A DNA stretch of 64,000 bases from Pseudoxanthomonas sp. PXM03 (GTDB lineage Bacteria > Pseudomonadota > Gammaproteobacteria > Xanthomonadales > Xanthomonadaceae), in NCBI RefSeq assembly GCF_014852005.1, contig NZ_JACVAU010000002.1, forward strand, positions 1,098,497 through 1,162,496, given 5' to 3'. A model generated the notes under the pieces. It saw only the letters and a program-made list of their open reading frames with translations. It was not told the DNA's origin and made no database searches. Positions 42,610 through 51,376 of the stretch are shown piece by piece; within the stretch, counting starts at the first letter, position 1, and each line of letters starts with the position of its first letter. The translations under genes and the position numbers were made by a program.

Positions 42610-43866
42610 ATGAAGATCGACATCATGCCTCCACCCCGCCCGCGTGCCACGCCACCGATGCCCGGCCTGTCGCCCGCGTGGCTCGCGCACGCGCCGCACC
42701 GGCTGATGTTCTTCGTCGGCGCCGGCAACGTGCTGCTGGCGATGCTCTGGTGGACGCTGTGGTTGGTGGCCACACGCTGGGGCCTGTGGACGATGCCCGC
42801 GACCGCGATCTACGCCGGCTGGCTGCACGCGTTCCTGATGCAGTACCTGGTGCTGCCCAGTTTCATCTTCGGTTTCCTGCTGACCGTGTTCCCGCGCTGG
42901 ATGGGCATGGCCGACCTGAAGCGCTGGCACTACGTGCCGGTGGGCCTGGGCCTGATGGGCGGACAGTTGGCGATCCTGCTGGGCGTTGCAGGCTGGCAGG
43001 CGGGGCTGACCGTGGGCCTGTGGATGGCGCTGGCCGGCTGGGCCGCCGCGCTGCTGACGCTGGGCCGCCTGCTCGCCGACGACACCGCGAAGACCTGGCA
43101 TGCACGCTCGTGCTTCGCCGGGCTGCTGCTGGGCTGGCTGGGACTGGTGATGTTCATCGCCTTCGCCTTGGGTGCATCGCCGACGTGGGCCTTCGCCAGC
43201 ATCAAGCTCGGCGGCTTCGGCCTGCTGCTGCCGGTGTACGTGACGGTGGCGCACCGCATGTTCCCGTTCTTCGCCGGCAACGTGGTGCCGGGCTACGTGC
43301 CGTGGCGCTCGCTGCCGTGGCTGGGCGTGGTGTGGGCGTTGCTGATGCTGCATCTCGCTCTGGAGCTGATGCATGCCTATGCGTGGCTGTGGCTGGCCGA
43401 CGTGCCACTGCTCGTGCTCACCGCATGGGCGGTGCATCGGTGGTGGCCGCGCGGCAGGATGCCGGGCCTGTTGGCCGTGCTGTTCATCGGCACCGCGTGG
43501 TTGCCGGTGACGTTCCTGCTGTACGTGGTGCAGAGCGTGACCTTCCTCGCCACCGATGAGTTCGTGCTCGGGCGCGCACCGATGCATGCGATGTTCATCG
43601 GGTTCTTCGGCAGCCTGCTGGTGGCGATGGTGACGCGGGTGACGCAAGGCCACTCGGGGCGGCCGCTGGTGATGCCGAACGTGGCGTGGTTCGCCTTCGT
43701 CGCGATCCAGGCGGTCGCGGTGATGCGCGTCATCGCCGACCTCGCGCCGGACGCGATGGCGTGGCAGGCCGCCGCCGCAGTGGGCTGGCTGCTGGCGCTG
43801 GCGCCGTGGGTGGGGCGGATCGGCGGCATCTACCTGCGTCCGCGCGCGGACGGGCGGCCGGGATGA
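42610..43866 (+). CDS. nnrS: NnrS family haem-copper membrane protein
   Basis: A 418-residue protein with about 12 transmembrane helices. NnrS marks include HAPHRLMFFVGA near the N-terminus, GWLHAFLMQYLVLPSFIFGFLLTVFP, TVAHRMFPFF and the MHAMFIGFFGSLLVAMVTRVTQGHSG segment with conserved histidines. NnrS proteins are haem- and copper-containing and protect cells from NO stress during denitrification. No Shine-Dalgarno; an FNR-like box is placed for a leaderless message. It overlaps the next gene by 4 bases. Confidence 0.92.
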   Translation: MKIDIMPPPRPRATPPMPGLSPAWLAHAPHRLMFFVGAGNVLLAMLWWTLWLVATRWGLWTMPATAIYAGWLHAFLMQYLVLPSFIFGFLLTVFPRWMGMADLKRWHYVPVGLGLMGGQLAILLGVAGWQAGLTVGLWMALAGWAAALLTLGRLLADDTAKTWHARSCFAGLLLGWLGLVMFIAFALGASPTWAFASIKLGGFGLLLPVYVTVAHRMFPFFAGNVVPGYVPWRSLPWLGVVWALLMLHLALELMHAYAWLWLADVPLLVLTAWAVHRWWPRGRMPGLLAVLFIGTAWLPVTFLLYVVQSVTFLATDEFVLGRAPMHAMFIGFFGSLLVAMVTRVTQGHSGRPLVMPNVAWFAFVAIQAVAVMRVIADLAPDAMAWQAAAAVGWLLALAPWVGRIGGIYLRPRADGRPG

Positions 43867-44273
43867 GCGCCATGATGACGTTCTATCCCGACATCAAGCT
43901 GGTCCACATGGGCGCCGCAATGACCAGCGGCACGCTGTTCGCGCTGCGTGCGCTCGCCCTGCTGGCCGGCATGCACTGGCCACGCGCGGCGGCGGTGCGC
44001 TACCTGAGCTACAGCATCGACACGGTGCTGCTGACCGGCGCGATGATGCTGCTGACGATCCTCCCGGCCGGCCTGTTCGCCAATGGCTGGCTGGTGGCGA
44101 AGATCGCCTTTCTTGTCGCGTATGTCGGGCTGGGCATCGCGGCCTTCCGTCCCACCCGCGCAGCTGGTGCGCGTGCGCTGCTGGTGGGCGCGGCCGTGCT
44201 GTGCTTCCTGCAGGTCTACGGCATTGCGCGCGCGCATGACCCGTTGGGCTGGCTGCTCTGGCTGGGGAATTGA
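43863..44273 (+). CDS. SirB2-like membrane protein
   Basis: A 136-residue protein with four transmembrane helices. It starts inside the nnrS stop (ATGA), so it is co-translated. The KLVHMGAAMTSGTLFALR start and the RYLSYSIDTVLLTGAMML segment fit the SirB2 family, often found with NO-response genes. Function unknown. Confidence 0.8.
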   Translation: MSAMMTFYPDIKLVHMGAAMTSGTLFALRALALLAGMHWPRAAAVRYLSYSIDTVLLTGAMMLLTILPAGLFANGWLVAKIAFLVAYVGLGIAAFRPTRAAGARALLVGAAVLCFLQVYGIARAHDPLGWLLWLGN

Positions 44274-44278
44274 ACGTC

Positions 44279-44428
44279 ATGGACACTTCACTGGACACCT
44301 CGTTGCTGCCGGACGCCTTCGGCACCTGTGCGTGCTGCGTGCGCGAATCGCTGGATGCGGCGGGGGTCCTGCTCGATTGCGCATCCACCCCGGGAGAAAC
44401 GGAGGACGACGCATGGCACATGCCGTGA
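44279..44428 (+). CDS. possible 49-residue Cys-containing peptide
   Basis: A short acidic frame filling the gap between the SirB2-like and DUF2249 genes and overlapping the latter by 16 bases. Contains TCACCV (three cysteines in four) plus a fourth cysteine. Ribosome site is poor, but its codons use mostly G/C third positions and it sits inside a tight operon. Could be a small metal- or NO-related peptide, or a chance frame. Confidence 0.42.
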   Translation: MDTSLDTSLLPDAFGTCACCVRESLDAAGVLLDCASTPGETEDDAWHMP

Positions 44429-44679
44429 CCCTGCTGCGACTGGATCTGCGCGACCTGGCGGCGCCCGAACCGATGGAGCGCATCCTCGACTGCCTGCGCA
44501 CACTGCGGCGCGGCGAACGGTTGGTCGCGCTGACACCGCACCCGCCCGTACCGTTGCTGCCGATCCTCGATGACCAAGGCTTCGCGTACCACGTTTACGC
44601 GGGTACCACGGGCAGCGCCTGCATTGCGATCTGCCACGCAGAGGACAGGCACGCACTGGAACCGCCGCGCGCGGCATGA
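44413..44679 (+). CDS. DUF2249 domain protein
   Basis: An 88-residue protein matching DUF2249 (LDLRDLAAPEPMERILDCL... ALTPHPPVPLLPILDDQGF), small cytoplasmic proteins common next to NO-related genes. GGAGG lies upstream of ATG 44413. It overlaps the next gene by 4 bases. Biochemical role unknown. Confidence 0.82.
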   Translation: MAHAVTLLRLDLRDLAAPEPMERILDCLRTLRRGERLVALTPHPPVPLLPILDDQGFAYHVYAGTTGSACIAICHAEDRHALEPPRAA

Positions 44680-45911
44680 GCGGGCTGGCATTCGCGCAGG
44701 CGCCGCCGCCTCCGGTGCCGATGCGCTTCCTCCAGGTCGCGCTCGCCTGGGGCGTCGCCGCCGGCCTGTGGCTGGCGTGGCAGGGCGAAGTGGCGTTGCT
44801 CTCGCGCTGGACGCCGGCCACGCTCGTGCTGGTGCACATGCTCGCGCTGGGCCTGCTCGGCAACGCGATGCTGGGCAGCCTGGTGCAGTTCCTGCCGGTG
44901 GCGGCGGGCAGTCCGCTTCCCTGCCCTCGCCTGGTGCCGTGGCTGCACGCGATGTTCAACCTCGGCGTCGTCCTGCTGCTGGTCACCCTGGCATCGCAGG
45001 CGCGTGCGTGCGCCGTGCCTGCCGGCGTGCTGCTATGCGGATCGCTTGCGGTGTTCACGGTGCTGGCGCTGGTTGCCGTCCTGCGTGGCAACGGGCAGCG
45101 CGTCGTCCGCGATGGCATCGGGCTGGGGCTGGTCGCGCTGGCGATGACGACGGCGCTGGGATTGCTGCTGCTCGCTGCACGCACCGGCTGGCGCGTGCCC
45201 GCGCCACCTGGTCTGGTGGATCTGCACGCGATGTTCGGCTCGCTGGGCTGGGTCTTGGGCCTGCTCGCCGCTGTGGGCAGCATCACGCTGCCGATGCTGC
45301 AGGGCACGCATGCGGTGCCGTCCGCAGCGTCACGCACATGGCAGGTCAGCCTGCTGGCAACGCTCGGCGTCGTGGCCGCCGCACAGATGAAGCTGCTGCC
45401 CGACGCTGCGTGGCGCGTGGCGGCATGGCCCTTTGCCGTCTTCGGCATCGCCGTGTTCGTATTGCAGGCACGCGCACCGCATCGCCGCAATCCCACGTTG
45501 CGCCGCTTCTGGCAAGCGGGCTGCACAGCCCTGCTTGCCGCGAGCGTCACCGCCTTGTGGTCCGGCACGCCGTTGTTGCTGGTCGGCATGCTGGTCGTCG
45601 GCGTCGGCCTGCCACTGCTGGTCGTGGGCATGGCACTGGAGATCACCGGCTTCCTGACCTGGATCGCACTGCGCCAGCGTGTCCCGCGGGGCATCCGCGT
45701 ACCGGGCGTGGGCAGCCTGTTCGCGGAAGCGGACAAGCGGCGCGCGTTCGCCGTGCATGTCATCGCGGACTTGCTGCTGGTGATGGCCGCGCTCGCACCG
45801 GCCGTGGCCCGCACCTCCGGCTTCGTGATCGCGCTCGCCTATGCAGTGACCCTGCACGGGCAATGGCGCTGCTGGCGGCAGGCGGCGACGTGGCGGCACG
45901 GAGAAGGCTGA
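44676..45911 (+). CDS. polytopic membrane protein of the nnrS operon
   Basis: A 411-residue protein with about 12 hydrophobic helices and conserved-looking histidines within them (LVLVHMLALGLLGNAMLGSLVQFLPVAAG, LHAMFNLGV, VDLHAMFGSLGWVLG). This resembles NnrS/haem-copper oxidase subunit I-like proteins, so it may bind haem or copper. It starts inside the DUF2249 stop and is last in the nnrS-SirB2-(small)-DUF2249 operon. Exact family uncertain. Confidence 0.75.
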   Translation: MSGLAFAQAPPPPVPMRFLQVALAWGVAAGLWLAWQGEVALLSRWTPATLVLVHMLALGLLGNAMLGSLVQFLPVAAGSPLPCPRLVPWLHAMFNLGVVLLLVTLASQARACAVPAGVLLCGSLAVFTVLALVAVLRGNGQRVVRDGIGLGLVALAMTTALGLLLLAARTGWRVPAPPGLVDLHAMFGSLGWVLGLLAAVGSITLPMLQGTHAVPSAASRTWQVSLLATLGVVAAAQMKLLPDAAWRVAAWPFAVFGIAVFVLQARAPHRRNPTLRRFWQAGCTALLAASVTALWSGTPLLLVGMLVVGVGLPLLVVGMALEITGFLTWIALRQRVPRGIRVPGVGSLFAEADKRRAFAVHVIADLLLVMAALAPAVARTSGFVIALAYAVTLHGQWRCWRQAATWRHGEG

Positions 45912-45956
45912 TTCTCCGGCACCGCCCACGCGCGGTAAGTTCTGAACAACGGACCC

Positions 45957-46061
45957 CGTTCGTGGTGAACCTGTCGAACCACACTGTTCAGGCAAACGCA
46001 GGGCGATGGTGACCTGATGACCCCTCGCAAAGAGCGTGGTTCGACAGGCTCACCACGAACG
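45957..46061. repeat. inverted repeat between convergent genes
   Basis: Arms at 45957-45982 and 46036-46061 match at 25 of 26 bases (words GTGGTGA, CCTGTCGAACCAC). A widespread Xanthomonad hairpin repeat; here it may separate the nnrS operon from the copper receptor gene. Confidence 0.75.
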
Positions 46062-46113
46062 GCATTGAGGGACCGCAACAGCCCGCTCATCGGTGCCTGC
46101 CGATTCCCTCGCG

Positions 46114-48177
46114 TCAGTAGCGCAGGTTGAGCTTCACCCAGGCTGTGCGGCCAGGTTCGTTGATGCGTACCGGATCGGCCGGATAGCCGAAGGCGCTGTT
46201 TCCGCCCAGGTTGAGGTGTTCGCTGTAGGCGCGGTCGAACAGGTTGTCGATGCCGGCGGTGAGCTGCGCGTATTCGCTGAAGCGATAGCCGCCGTTGAGC
46301 GAGAACACCGCGAAGCCCGCGCTCGGCCCGAGGTCACGTCCGACCACGTTGCCCTGCGTGGTGCTGACGCGGTCCTGTGCCGCCACCACGCGCCACAGTG
46401 CGCCCCATGTCCACGGCCCGTGTTCGCGGCTGGCGGCCAGGCGTGCTTCCAGCGGCGGCATCTGCGGCAGTGCGGTGCCGGTGTCGCGTACCTCGCCCCA
46501 CGCGTAGGACGCCGAACCGGAAAGCTTCCACCCCGGCGCCGGGCGCCAGTCGATGCCGGCTTCACCGCCGCGGATATTCGCGTCCACGTTGTGGGCGCGG
46601 GTGGTGCTGCCCATCATCCCGGCGGCGTAGTCGAACAGGATGAAGTCCTGTACGCGCCCGGCATACAGCGATGCCCACGCATCCACCTTCGCGCCCTTGT
46701 ACTGCGCGCCGATATCGAACTGCGTGGTGCGCTCCGGCTGCACGCCGGCGAAGGCATTGGCGGAACCCGCCGGGCCGCGCGTGGGCGAGAACAGTTCCCA
46801 GTAGTCCGGCATGCGCTGCGTGTGGCCGAGGCCGGCATACGCGCCCCAGCGGCTGCCCATGTCGTACTCGTAGCGGACGAACGCGCTGGGCAGCGATTCC
46901 CTGCGTGTCATCCCGGCGGTGGGGTTCGGCACCGGCATCATGCCGGCGGTGGTGGCACGCATATCCTGGGCCTCCGCGCGATCGATGCGCAGGCCGCTCA
47001 TCAGGTGGTGCTTGTCGGTGATGTGCCAGTGCGATTCGGCGAAGGCGCCCCAGCTCTGGAACTTGGCGTCCACCGACCACGGCATGGCGAGATAGGCGCC
47101 GCGTCCCATCGCGCTGCGCTTGCTGTGGCGGCTGGCGCGCAGGTCCAGGCCGGCGGTCACTTCCCAGCGATCCTTCTGCCAAGTCGTCGCCACGCGGCCA
47201 CCACGCGTGCGGTGCGCCACGTTGCTGGCCATCGGCATCGGCATGCTGCCAGTGGGGTCGGGATCGCGCAGCGTGTAATTGTCCATCACGTGATCCACGT
47301 CGTTCTGGTAGACGTTGGCGACCACGGCATCCAGCACGCCGCCGATGTGCTTCTTCTCGAAGCGCAGCCCGAGGCTGTCGCGCTCGAACTGCGCGCCGTC
47401 CATGCCGCGCCCGGCATAGCGGGCCTCCGCGTCGCCGATGCCTGCGCTCAGCTCCAGCACGGTGTCCTGGTCCGGTGTCCAGCCGATCGCGGCGTCGGCA
47501 TTCCACTTCTTCCAGGACGAAGGCACGCGCTTGCCATGGCCGTCTTCATAATCGTCGGCCTCGGAACGGTTGGCCGAGACGCGTGCGTAGCCGCGCGGCG
47601 TGCCGGCGCTGACGTCCAGCACCTGATCGTTGCGACCGTGGCTGCCCGCGAGCACGCTGCCTGAAGCCTGCATGCCGGGCTCTGCGAAGTACGGGATCTC
47701 GCGCTCGAAGCGCACCGTGCCGGCAGAGGCGCCACCGCCCCACAACACCGTCTGCGGCCCCTTGATGACGACCAGGCGGTCGTAGGTTTCCGGCGCGATG
47801 TACGACAGCGCGTTGTCCATGCGCGACGGGCATGCGCCGCTCATCGCGCCATCGTTGGTCATCAGGTTGATGCGCGAGCCGAACATGCCGCGCAGCACCG
47901 GATCGCCATTGGTGCCGCCGCTGCGCAGCGTGGAGAAGCCGGGAATCGTCTTCAGGTAGTCCGCGCCGTCGCTGGCGGGCACCGGCTGGCGCGGCAGCTT
48001 GGGATCGGTGATGAAGGTGGTCGCCATCGCCGGCGCGACGCCCACCACGACGATGCCGTCCAGCGTGGTCGTCGGCATCGCATCGGCGTGCGTCGCGGCG
48101 TGCGGTTCGCCCGCATGCGCCAACGGCATGTTGGCGAGCGCGCCCAACAGGGCCACGGCAAGCAGGTTACGGGTCAT
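46114..48177 (-). CDS. oprC: TonB-dependent copper receptor (OprC/NosA-like)
   Basis: A 687-residue outer-membrane receptor: signal peptide (ending AHA-GE), plug with MSGACPSRMDNALSYIAPETYDRLVVIKGPQTVLWGG, which matches OprC/NosA copper receptors, then a barrel with Met-rich loops (PMPMA, GMMPVP) and the terminal LNLRY. It imports copper across the outer membrane, here plausibly for NirK, azurin and the SCO protein. GGGAG lies before ATG 48177. Divergent from nirK with an FNR-type palindrome between them. Confidence 0.9.
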   Translation of the reverse strand: MTRNLLAVALLGALANMPLAHAGEPHAATHADAMPTTTLDGIVVVGVAPAMATTFITDPKLPRQPVPASDGADYLKTIPGFSTLRSGGTNGDPVLRGMFGSRINLMTNDGAMSGACPSRMDNALSYIAPETYDRLVVIKGPQTVLWGGGASAGTVRFEREIPYFAEPGMQASGSVLAGSHGRNDQVLDVSAGTPRGYARVSANRSEADDYEDGHGKRVPSSWKKWNADAAIGWTPDQDTVLELSAGIGDAEARYAGRGMDGAQFERDSLGLRFEKKHIGGVLDAVVANVYQNDVDHVMDNYTLRDPDPTGSMPMPMASNVAHRTRGGRVATTWQKDRWEVTAGLDLRASRHSKRSAMGRGAYLAMPWSVDAKFQSWGAFAESHWHITDKHHLMSGLRIDRAEAQDMRATTAGMMPVPNPTAGMTRRESLPSAFVRYEYDMGSRWGAYAGLGHTQRMPDYWELFSPTRGPAGSANAFAGVQPERTTQFDIGAQYKGAKVDAWASLYAGRVQDFILFDYAAGMMGSTTRAHNVDANIRGGEAGIDWRPAPGWKLSGSASYAWGEVRDTGTALPQMPPLEARLAASREHGPWTWGALWRVVAAQDRVSTTQGNVVGRDLGPSAGFAVFSLNGGYRFSEYAQLTAGIDNLFDRAYSEHLNLGGNSAFGYPADPVRINEPGRTAWVKLNLRY

Positions 48178-48263
48178 GGCGCATCTCCCTTCGTGTGATG
48201 CGCCCATTCTCACGACGCACCCTGGAGTGCAGATGCGACGCGATGTCGCAGCCCCCGACGCGC

Positions 48264-48277
48264 TTGACCTTGGTCAA
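48264..48277. promoter_or_regulatory. FNR/DNR-type box upstream of nirK
   Basis: TTGACCTTGGTCAA within a perfect 7+2+7 palindrome. Its centre is exactly 50 bases upstream of the second box, about -91.5 for nirK. It could also act on the divergent copper receptor gene, though no -10 is visible at the right spacing there. Confidence 0.65.
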
Positions 48278-48313
48278 GCCGATGCGCGAATTCCCGCTTC
48301 CGGCCGTCGACGA

Positions 48314-48327
48314 TTGATCCAGATCAA
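48314..48327 (+). promoter_or_regulatory. perfect FNR/DNR box of nirK
   Basis: TTGATCCAGATCAA, an exact consensus. CACCAT at 48350-48355 fits a -10, putting the start near 48362 with a leader of about 32 bases that includes AAGGAAAG before the ATG. Confidence 0.85.
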
Positions 48328-48393
48328 CGTCGGCGTCGCAGTGCGTTTCCACCATGGATACACACCCACCACGACCCATCAAAGGAAAGCGCC

Positions 48394-49455
48394 ATGAAAC
48401 GCCTGCACCCCCATGTACTCCCCTGCGCCCTCGCCAGCGCGCTCGCTGCGATGTTCGCCATCCCCGCACTCGCCAGCGACAGGATCGCCCCGGCCGGCGA
48501 GACCATCCATGCCGTGCTGACGGCGCCGCCGATGGTGCCCGCGCCGCTCACGCGCAAGACGCCGGCCCATGTCGTGGTCGACCTCGAGATGATCGAGAAG
48601 GACATGCGCATGGCCGATGGCGTCACCTACAACTTCTGGACCTTCGGCGGCACGGTGCCGGGCAGCTTCATCCGCGTGCGCAAGGGCGACACGGTGGAGT
48701 TCAAGCTGAAGAACCGCCACGACTCGCACATGTCGCACAACATCGACCTGCACGCCGTCACCGGCCAGGGCGGCGGCGCCGAGGCCACGTTCACGCTCCC
48801 CGGCCACGAAACGCAGTTCACCTTCAAGGCGCTGAATCCCGGCCTGTACATCTACCACTGCGCGATGGCCCCGGTCGGCATGCACATCGCCAACGGCATG
48901 TACGGCCTGATCCTCGTCGAGCCGGAAGAAGGCCTGCCGCCGGTGGACAAGGAGTTCTACGTGGTGCAGGGCGATTTCTACACCGAAGGCGCGTACGGCG
49001 AGCCCGGCCTGCAGCCCTTCAGCCTGGAGAAGGCGATCGACGAGCACCCGACCTACGTGGTGTTCAACGGCTCGGTAGACGCACTGCAGGGCGACAACGC
49101 GCTCAAGGCCAAGGCCGGCGAGACGATCCGCATGTTCGTGGGCAATGGCGGCCCCAACCTGGTGTCCAGCTTCCACGTGATCGGCGAGATCTTCGACAAG
49201 GTCTGGACCGAGGGCGGCAGCAAGTACCAGGAGAACGTGCAGACCACGCTGATCCCGGCGGGCGGTTCGGCCATGGTCGAGTTCAAGGCGGACGTGCCGG
49301 GCAACTTCGTGCTGGTCGATCACAGCATCTTCCGCACGTTCCACAAGGGCTCGCTGGGCATCCTGAAGGTGGAGGGCGAGAAGAATCCCTCCATCTACAC
49401 CGGGCAGCAGCACGACATCGAGTATCCGGAAGCCAAGCCGGCCGACAAGAAGTGA
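48394..49455 (+). CDS. nirK: copper nitrite reductase NirK
   Basis: A 353-residue periplasmic enzyme reducing nitrite to NO. Signal peptide to about residue 28. Type 1 copper ligands H115, C156, H164 and M169; type 2 ligands H120, H155 and H310; catalytic D118 and H261 are all present ([40 protein letters not shown]). Length is typical of two-domain NirK. First gene of nirK-nirV-SCO-azurin, behind two FNR-type boxes. Confidence 0.96.
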   Translation: MKRLHPHVLPCALASALAAMFAIPALASDRIAPAGETIHAVLTAPPMVPAPLTRKTPAHVVVDLEMIEKDMRMADGVTYNFWTFGGTVPGSFIRVRKGDTVEFKLKNRHDSHMSHNIDLHAVTGQGGGAEATFTLPGHETQFTFKALNPGLYIYHCAMAPVGMHIANGMYGLILVEPEEGLPPVDKEFYVVQGDFYTEGAYGEPGLQPFSLEKAIDEHPTYVVFNGSVDALQGDNALKAKAGETIRMFVGNGGPNLVSSFHVIGEIFDKVWTEGGSKYQENVQTTLIPAGGSAMVEFKADVPGNFVLVDHSIFRTFHKGSLGILKVEGEKNPSIYTGQQHDIEYPEAKPADKK

Positions 49456-49462
49456 GGACCGG

Positions 49463-50245
49463 ATGAAACGGACGCTGCCGCAGACGGCTTCGATCCTCGT
49501 GCTGGCCCTGGCGTCGGCGCTTGCCGTCGCCGGGGACGTGGCGAACGGGTTCCTGCCGGTCGAGGGCGGCGATTTCCGTTCCTCGGTGCGTTACGAGGAA
49601 GCCACCCGCCAGACGCGGGTGGCTTCGTTCTCGCTGATGGCGCGGCCAGTCAGCAACGGCGAGTTCGCCGGTTTCGTCGCGCGCCAGCCGCAATGGCGAC
49701 GCGACCGGATACCGGCGGTGTTCGCCAGCCCCGGTTACCTGGGCCACTGGGCCACGGCCGATGCGCCAGGGGCGGCGGTCGATGCCGATGCCCCGGTCGT
49801 GCACGTGAACTGGTACGCCGCCGATGCCTACTGCCGCGAACAGCAGGCGCGCCTGCCCCGCTTCGTGGAATGGGAATACGCGGCGGCGGCCGATGCGACC
49901 CGGCGTGACGCCCGCGGCGATCCGCGATGGCGGATGCGCCAGGTCAACGACGGCACGCCGCATGCCATGGATGCCGCCGCCGATGCGCCAGCCAATGCCT
50001 ACGGCATCCAGGGCCTGCACGGCGCGTACTGGGAATGGAGCGAGGACTACGCCTCGCTGCTGAGCGACGGCGACCGCCGCGGCCAGCAGGATGGCGACAG
50101 CCTGCGCTACTGCGGCGCCACCGCGCTGGCCTTCAACGATCCCGGCGACTACGGCGTGGTCAAGCGCTTCGTCCTGCTGTCGGCACTGCAACCCGGAGCC
50201 ACCCTGGGCAACCTCGGTTTCCGCTGCGCAAGGAGCACTCCATGA
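49463..50245 (+). CDS. nirV: NirV-like formylglycine-generating-enzyme-fold protein
   Basis: A 260-residue exported protein (signal ending AVA-GD) with a SUMF1/FGE-sulfatase fold: SLMARPVSNGEFAGFV, PVVHVNWYAADAYC, RLPRFVEWEYAA, GLHGAYWEWSEDY and NLGFRCAR. NirV accompanies nirK in many denitrifiers; its exact job is unresolved, probably NirK maturation. It starts 7 bases after nirK and overlaps the SCO gene by 4 bases. Confidence 0.88.
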   Translation: MKRTLPQTASILVLALASALAVAGDVANGFLPVEGGDFRSSVRYEEATRQTRVASFSLMARPVSNGEFAGFVARQPQWRRDRIPAVFASPGYLGHWATADAPGAAVDADAPVVHVNWYAADAYCREQQARLPRFVEWEYAAAADATRRDARGDPRWRMRQVNDGTPHAMDAAADAPANAYGIQGLHGAYWEWSEDYASLLSDGDRRGQQDGDSLRYCGATALAFNDPGDYGVVKRFVLLSALQPGATLGNLGFRCARSTP

Positions 50246-50808
50246 AACGCATGTCCTTCTTCCTGTCCGCCACGCTGGCCCTTGCCGGCAACCTGCACGC
50301 GCAGTCGCTGCCGGGCGAATCGGTCTACCACCTGCAGGCGACAACGCAGGATGCCGGCGGACGACCCGTCGCATGGTCGTCGCTGCACGGCCAGCCGCGC
50401 GTGGTGTCGATGTTCTATACGAACTGCCATCTGATGTGCCCGCTGATCATCGAGAACGCCAAGAGCGTGCAGAAGCAGCTCACGCCGCGCGAACGAGCGA
50501 AGCTGGGCATGGTGATGGTCAGCCTGGACCCGGTCCGCGACACCCCGGACACCCTGCAGGAGGTCGCCAGGCGTCATCGCGTGCCGGCAGGCTGGCAGTT
50601 CCTGGCGCCCGCCGGCAACGACGTGCGCGCGATCGCCAGCGTGCTGGACGTGCGCTACCGCTTCCGCGACGACGGCAGCATCAACCACACCAGCGTGCTG
50701 GTGCTGCTGGACGCCGACGGCCGGATACGCGCCCGCAGCGAAGTGACCGGCGCCGCCGCCGACCCCGCGTTCCTGATCCAGATCAAGGCGCTGCTCGCCG
50801 GACCGTGA
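50242..50808 (+). CDS. SCO1/SenC-type copper chaperone
   Basis: A 188-residue thioredoxin-fold protein with a signal peptide (ending LHA-QS). Copper-binding residues C62 and C66 (NCHLMCP) and H149 (INHTSV) are present. SCO proteins load copper into cuproenzymes or act as thiol reductants; position suggests service to NirK. Start overlaps the nirV stop (ATGA). Confidence 0.88.
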   Translation: MKRMSFFLSATLALAGNLHAQSLPGESVYHLQATTQDAGGRPVAWSSLHGQPRVVSMFYTNCHLMCPLIIENAKSVQKQLTPRERAKLGMVMVSLDPVRDTPDTLQEVARRHRVPAGWQFLAPAGNDVRAIASVLDVRYRFRDDGSINHTSVLVLLDADGRIRARSEVTGAAADPAFLIQIKALLAGP

Positions 50809-50862
50809 TGACATGGCACCCACACCCCTTCCCGATCCCCACCATCCCCAAGGAGCCTCTCC

Positions 50863-51318
50863 ATGAAACTGTCCCGTACCTTCGTCGCCATCGCCCTGCT
50901 CAGCGCCGCCGGCATGGCGCAGGCCGCCGGCAACTGCACCGTCAGCCTGAAGGGCGACGATGCGATGAAGTTCGACCTGAAGGAAGCCACCGTTTCCGCC
51001 AGTTGCCCGACCATCACCATCGAGCTGACCCACAGCGGCAAGCTGCCCGTGACCGCGATGGGCCACAACGTGGTGGTCTCCAAGACCGCCGACCTGGCCG
51101 GCGTGGCACGCGATGGCATGAAGGCCGGCGCGGCGGGTGCCTACGTGCCGGCGGGCGACGCACGCGTGATCGCGCACACCTCGCTGGTGGGCGGCGGCCA
51201 GAAGACGAAGATCACCTTCCCCGGCAAGAAGCTCACCGCCGGTGGCGACTACAGCTTCTTCTGCAGCTTCCCCGGCCACTCCACTCTGATGAAGGGCAAG
51301 CTGGTCGTCACCAAGTAA
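50863..51318 (+). CDS. azu: azurin
   Basis: A 151-residue exported blue copper protein (signal ending QAA-GN). Type 1 copper ligands H68, C134, H139 and M143 (MGHNV, FFCSFPGHSTLMKG) and the disulphide pair C25/C48 are all present. Azurin carries electrons in the periplasm to NirK. AAGGAG lies before the ATG; a terminator hairpin follows, closing the nirK operon. Confidence 0.94.
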   Translation: MKLSRTFVAIALLSAAGMAQAAGNCTVSLKGDDAMKFDLKEATVSASCPTITIELTHSGKLPVTAMGHNVVVSKTADLAGVARDGMKAGAAGAYVPAGDARVIAHTSLVGGGQKTKITFPGKKLTAGGDYSFFCSFPGHSTLMKGKLVVTK

Positions 51319-51333
51319 TCCGTCCCGATCCAC

Positions 51334-51364
51334 GATGCGCCGCCTGCGGGCGGCGCATCCCTTT
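51334..51364 (+). terminator. intrinsic terminator after azurin
   Basis: A perfect 11-base stem (GATGCGCCGCC with GGCGGCGCATC), TGCG loop, then CCTTT. It also argues for the 51377 start of the next gene rather than 51335. Confidence 0.7.
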
Positions 51365-51376
51365 GTCGAGCAGGCC

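Noticed and set aside
45957..46061. CRISPR or IS end
   Set aside because: Only one inverted pair, no spacers, no transposase; matches a common genomic hairpin repeat.
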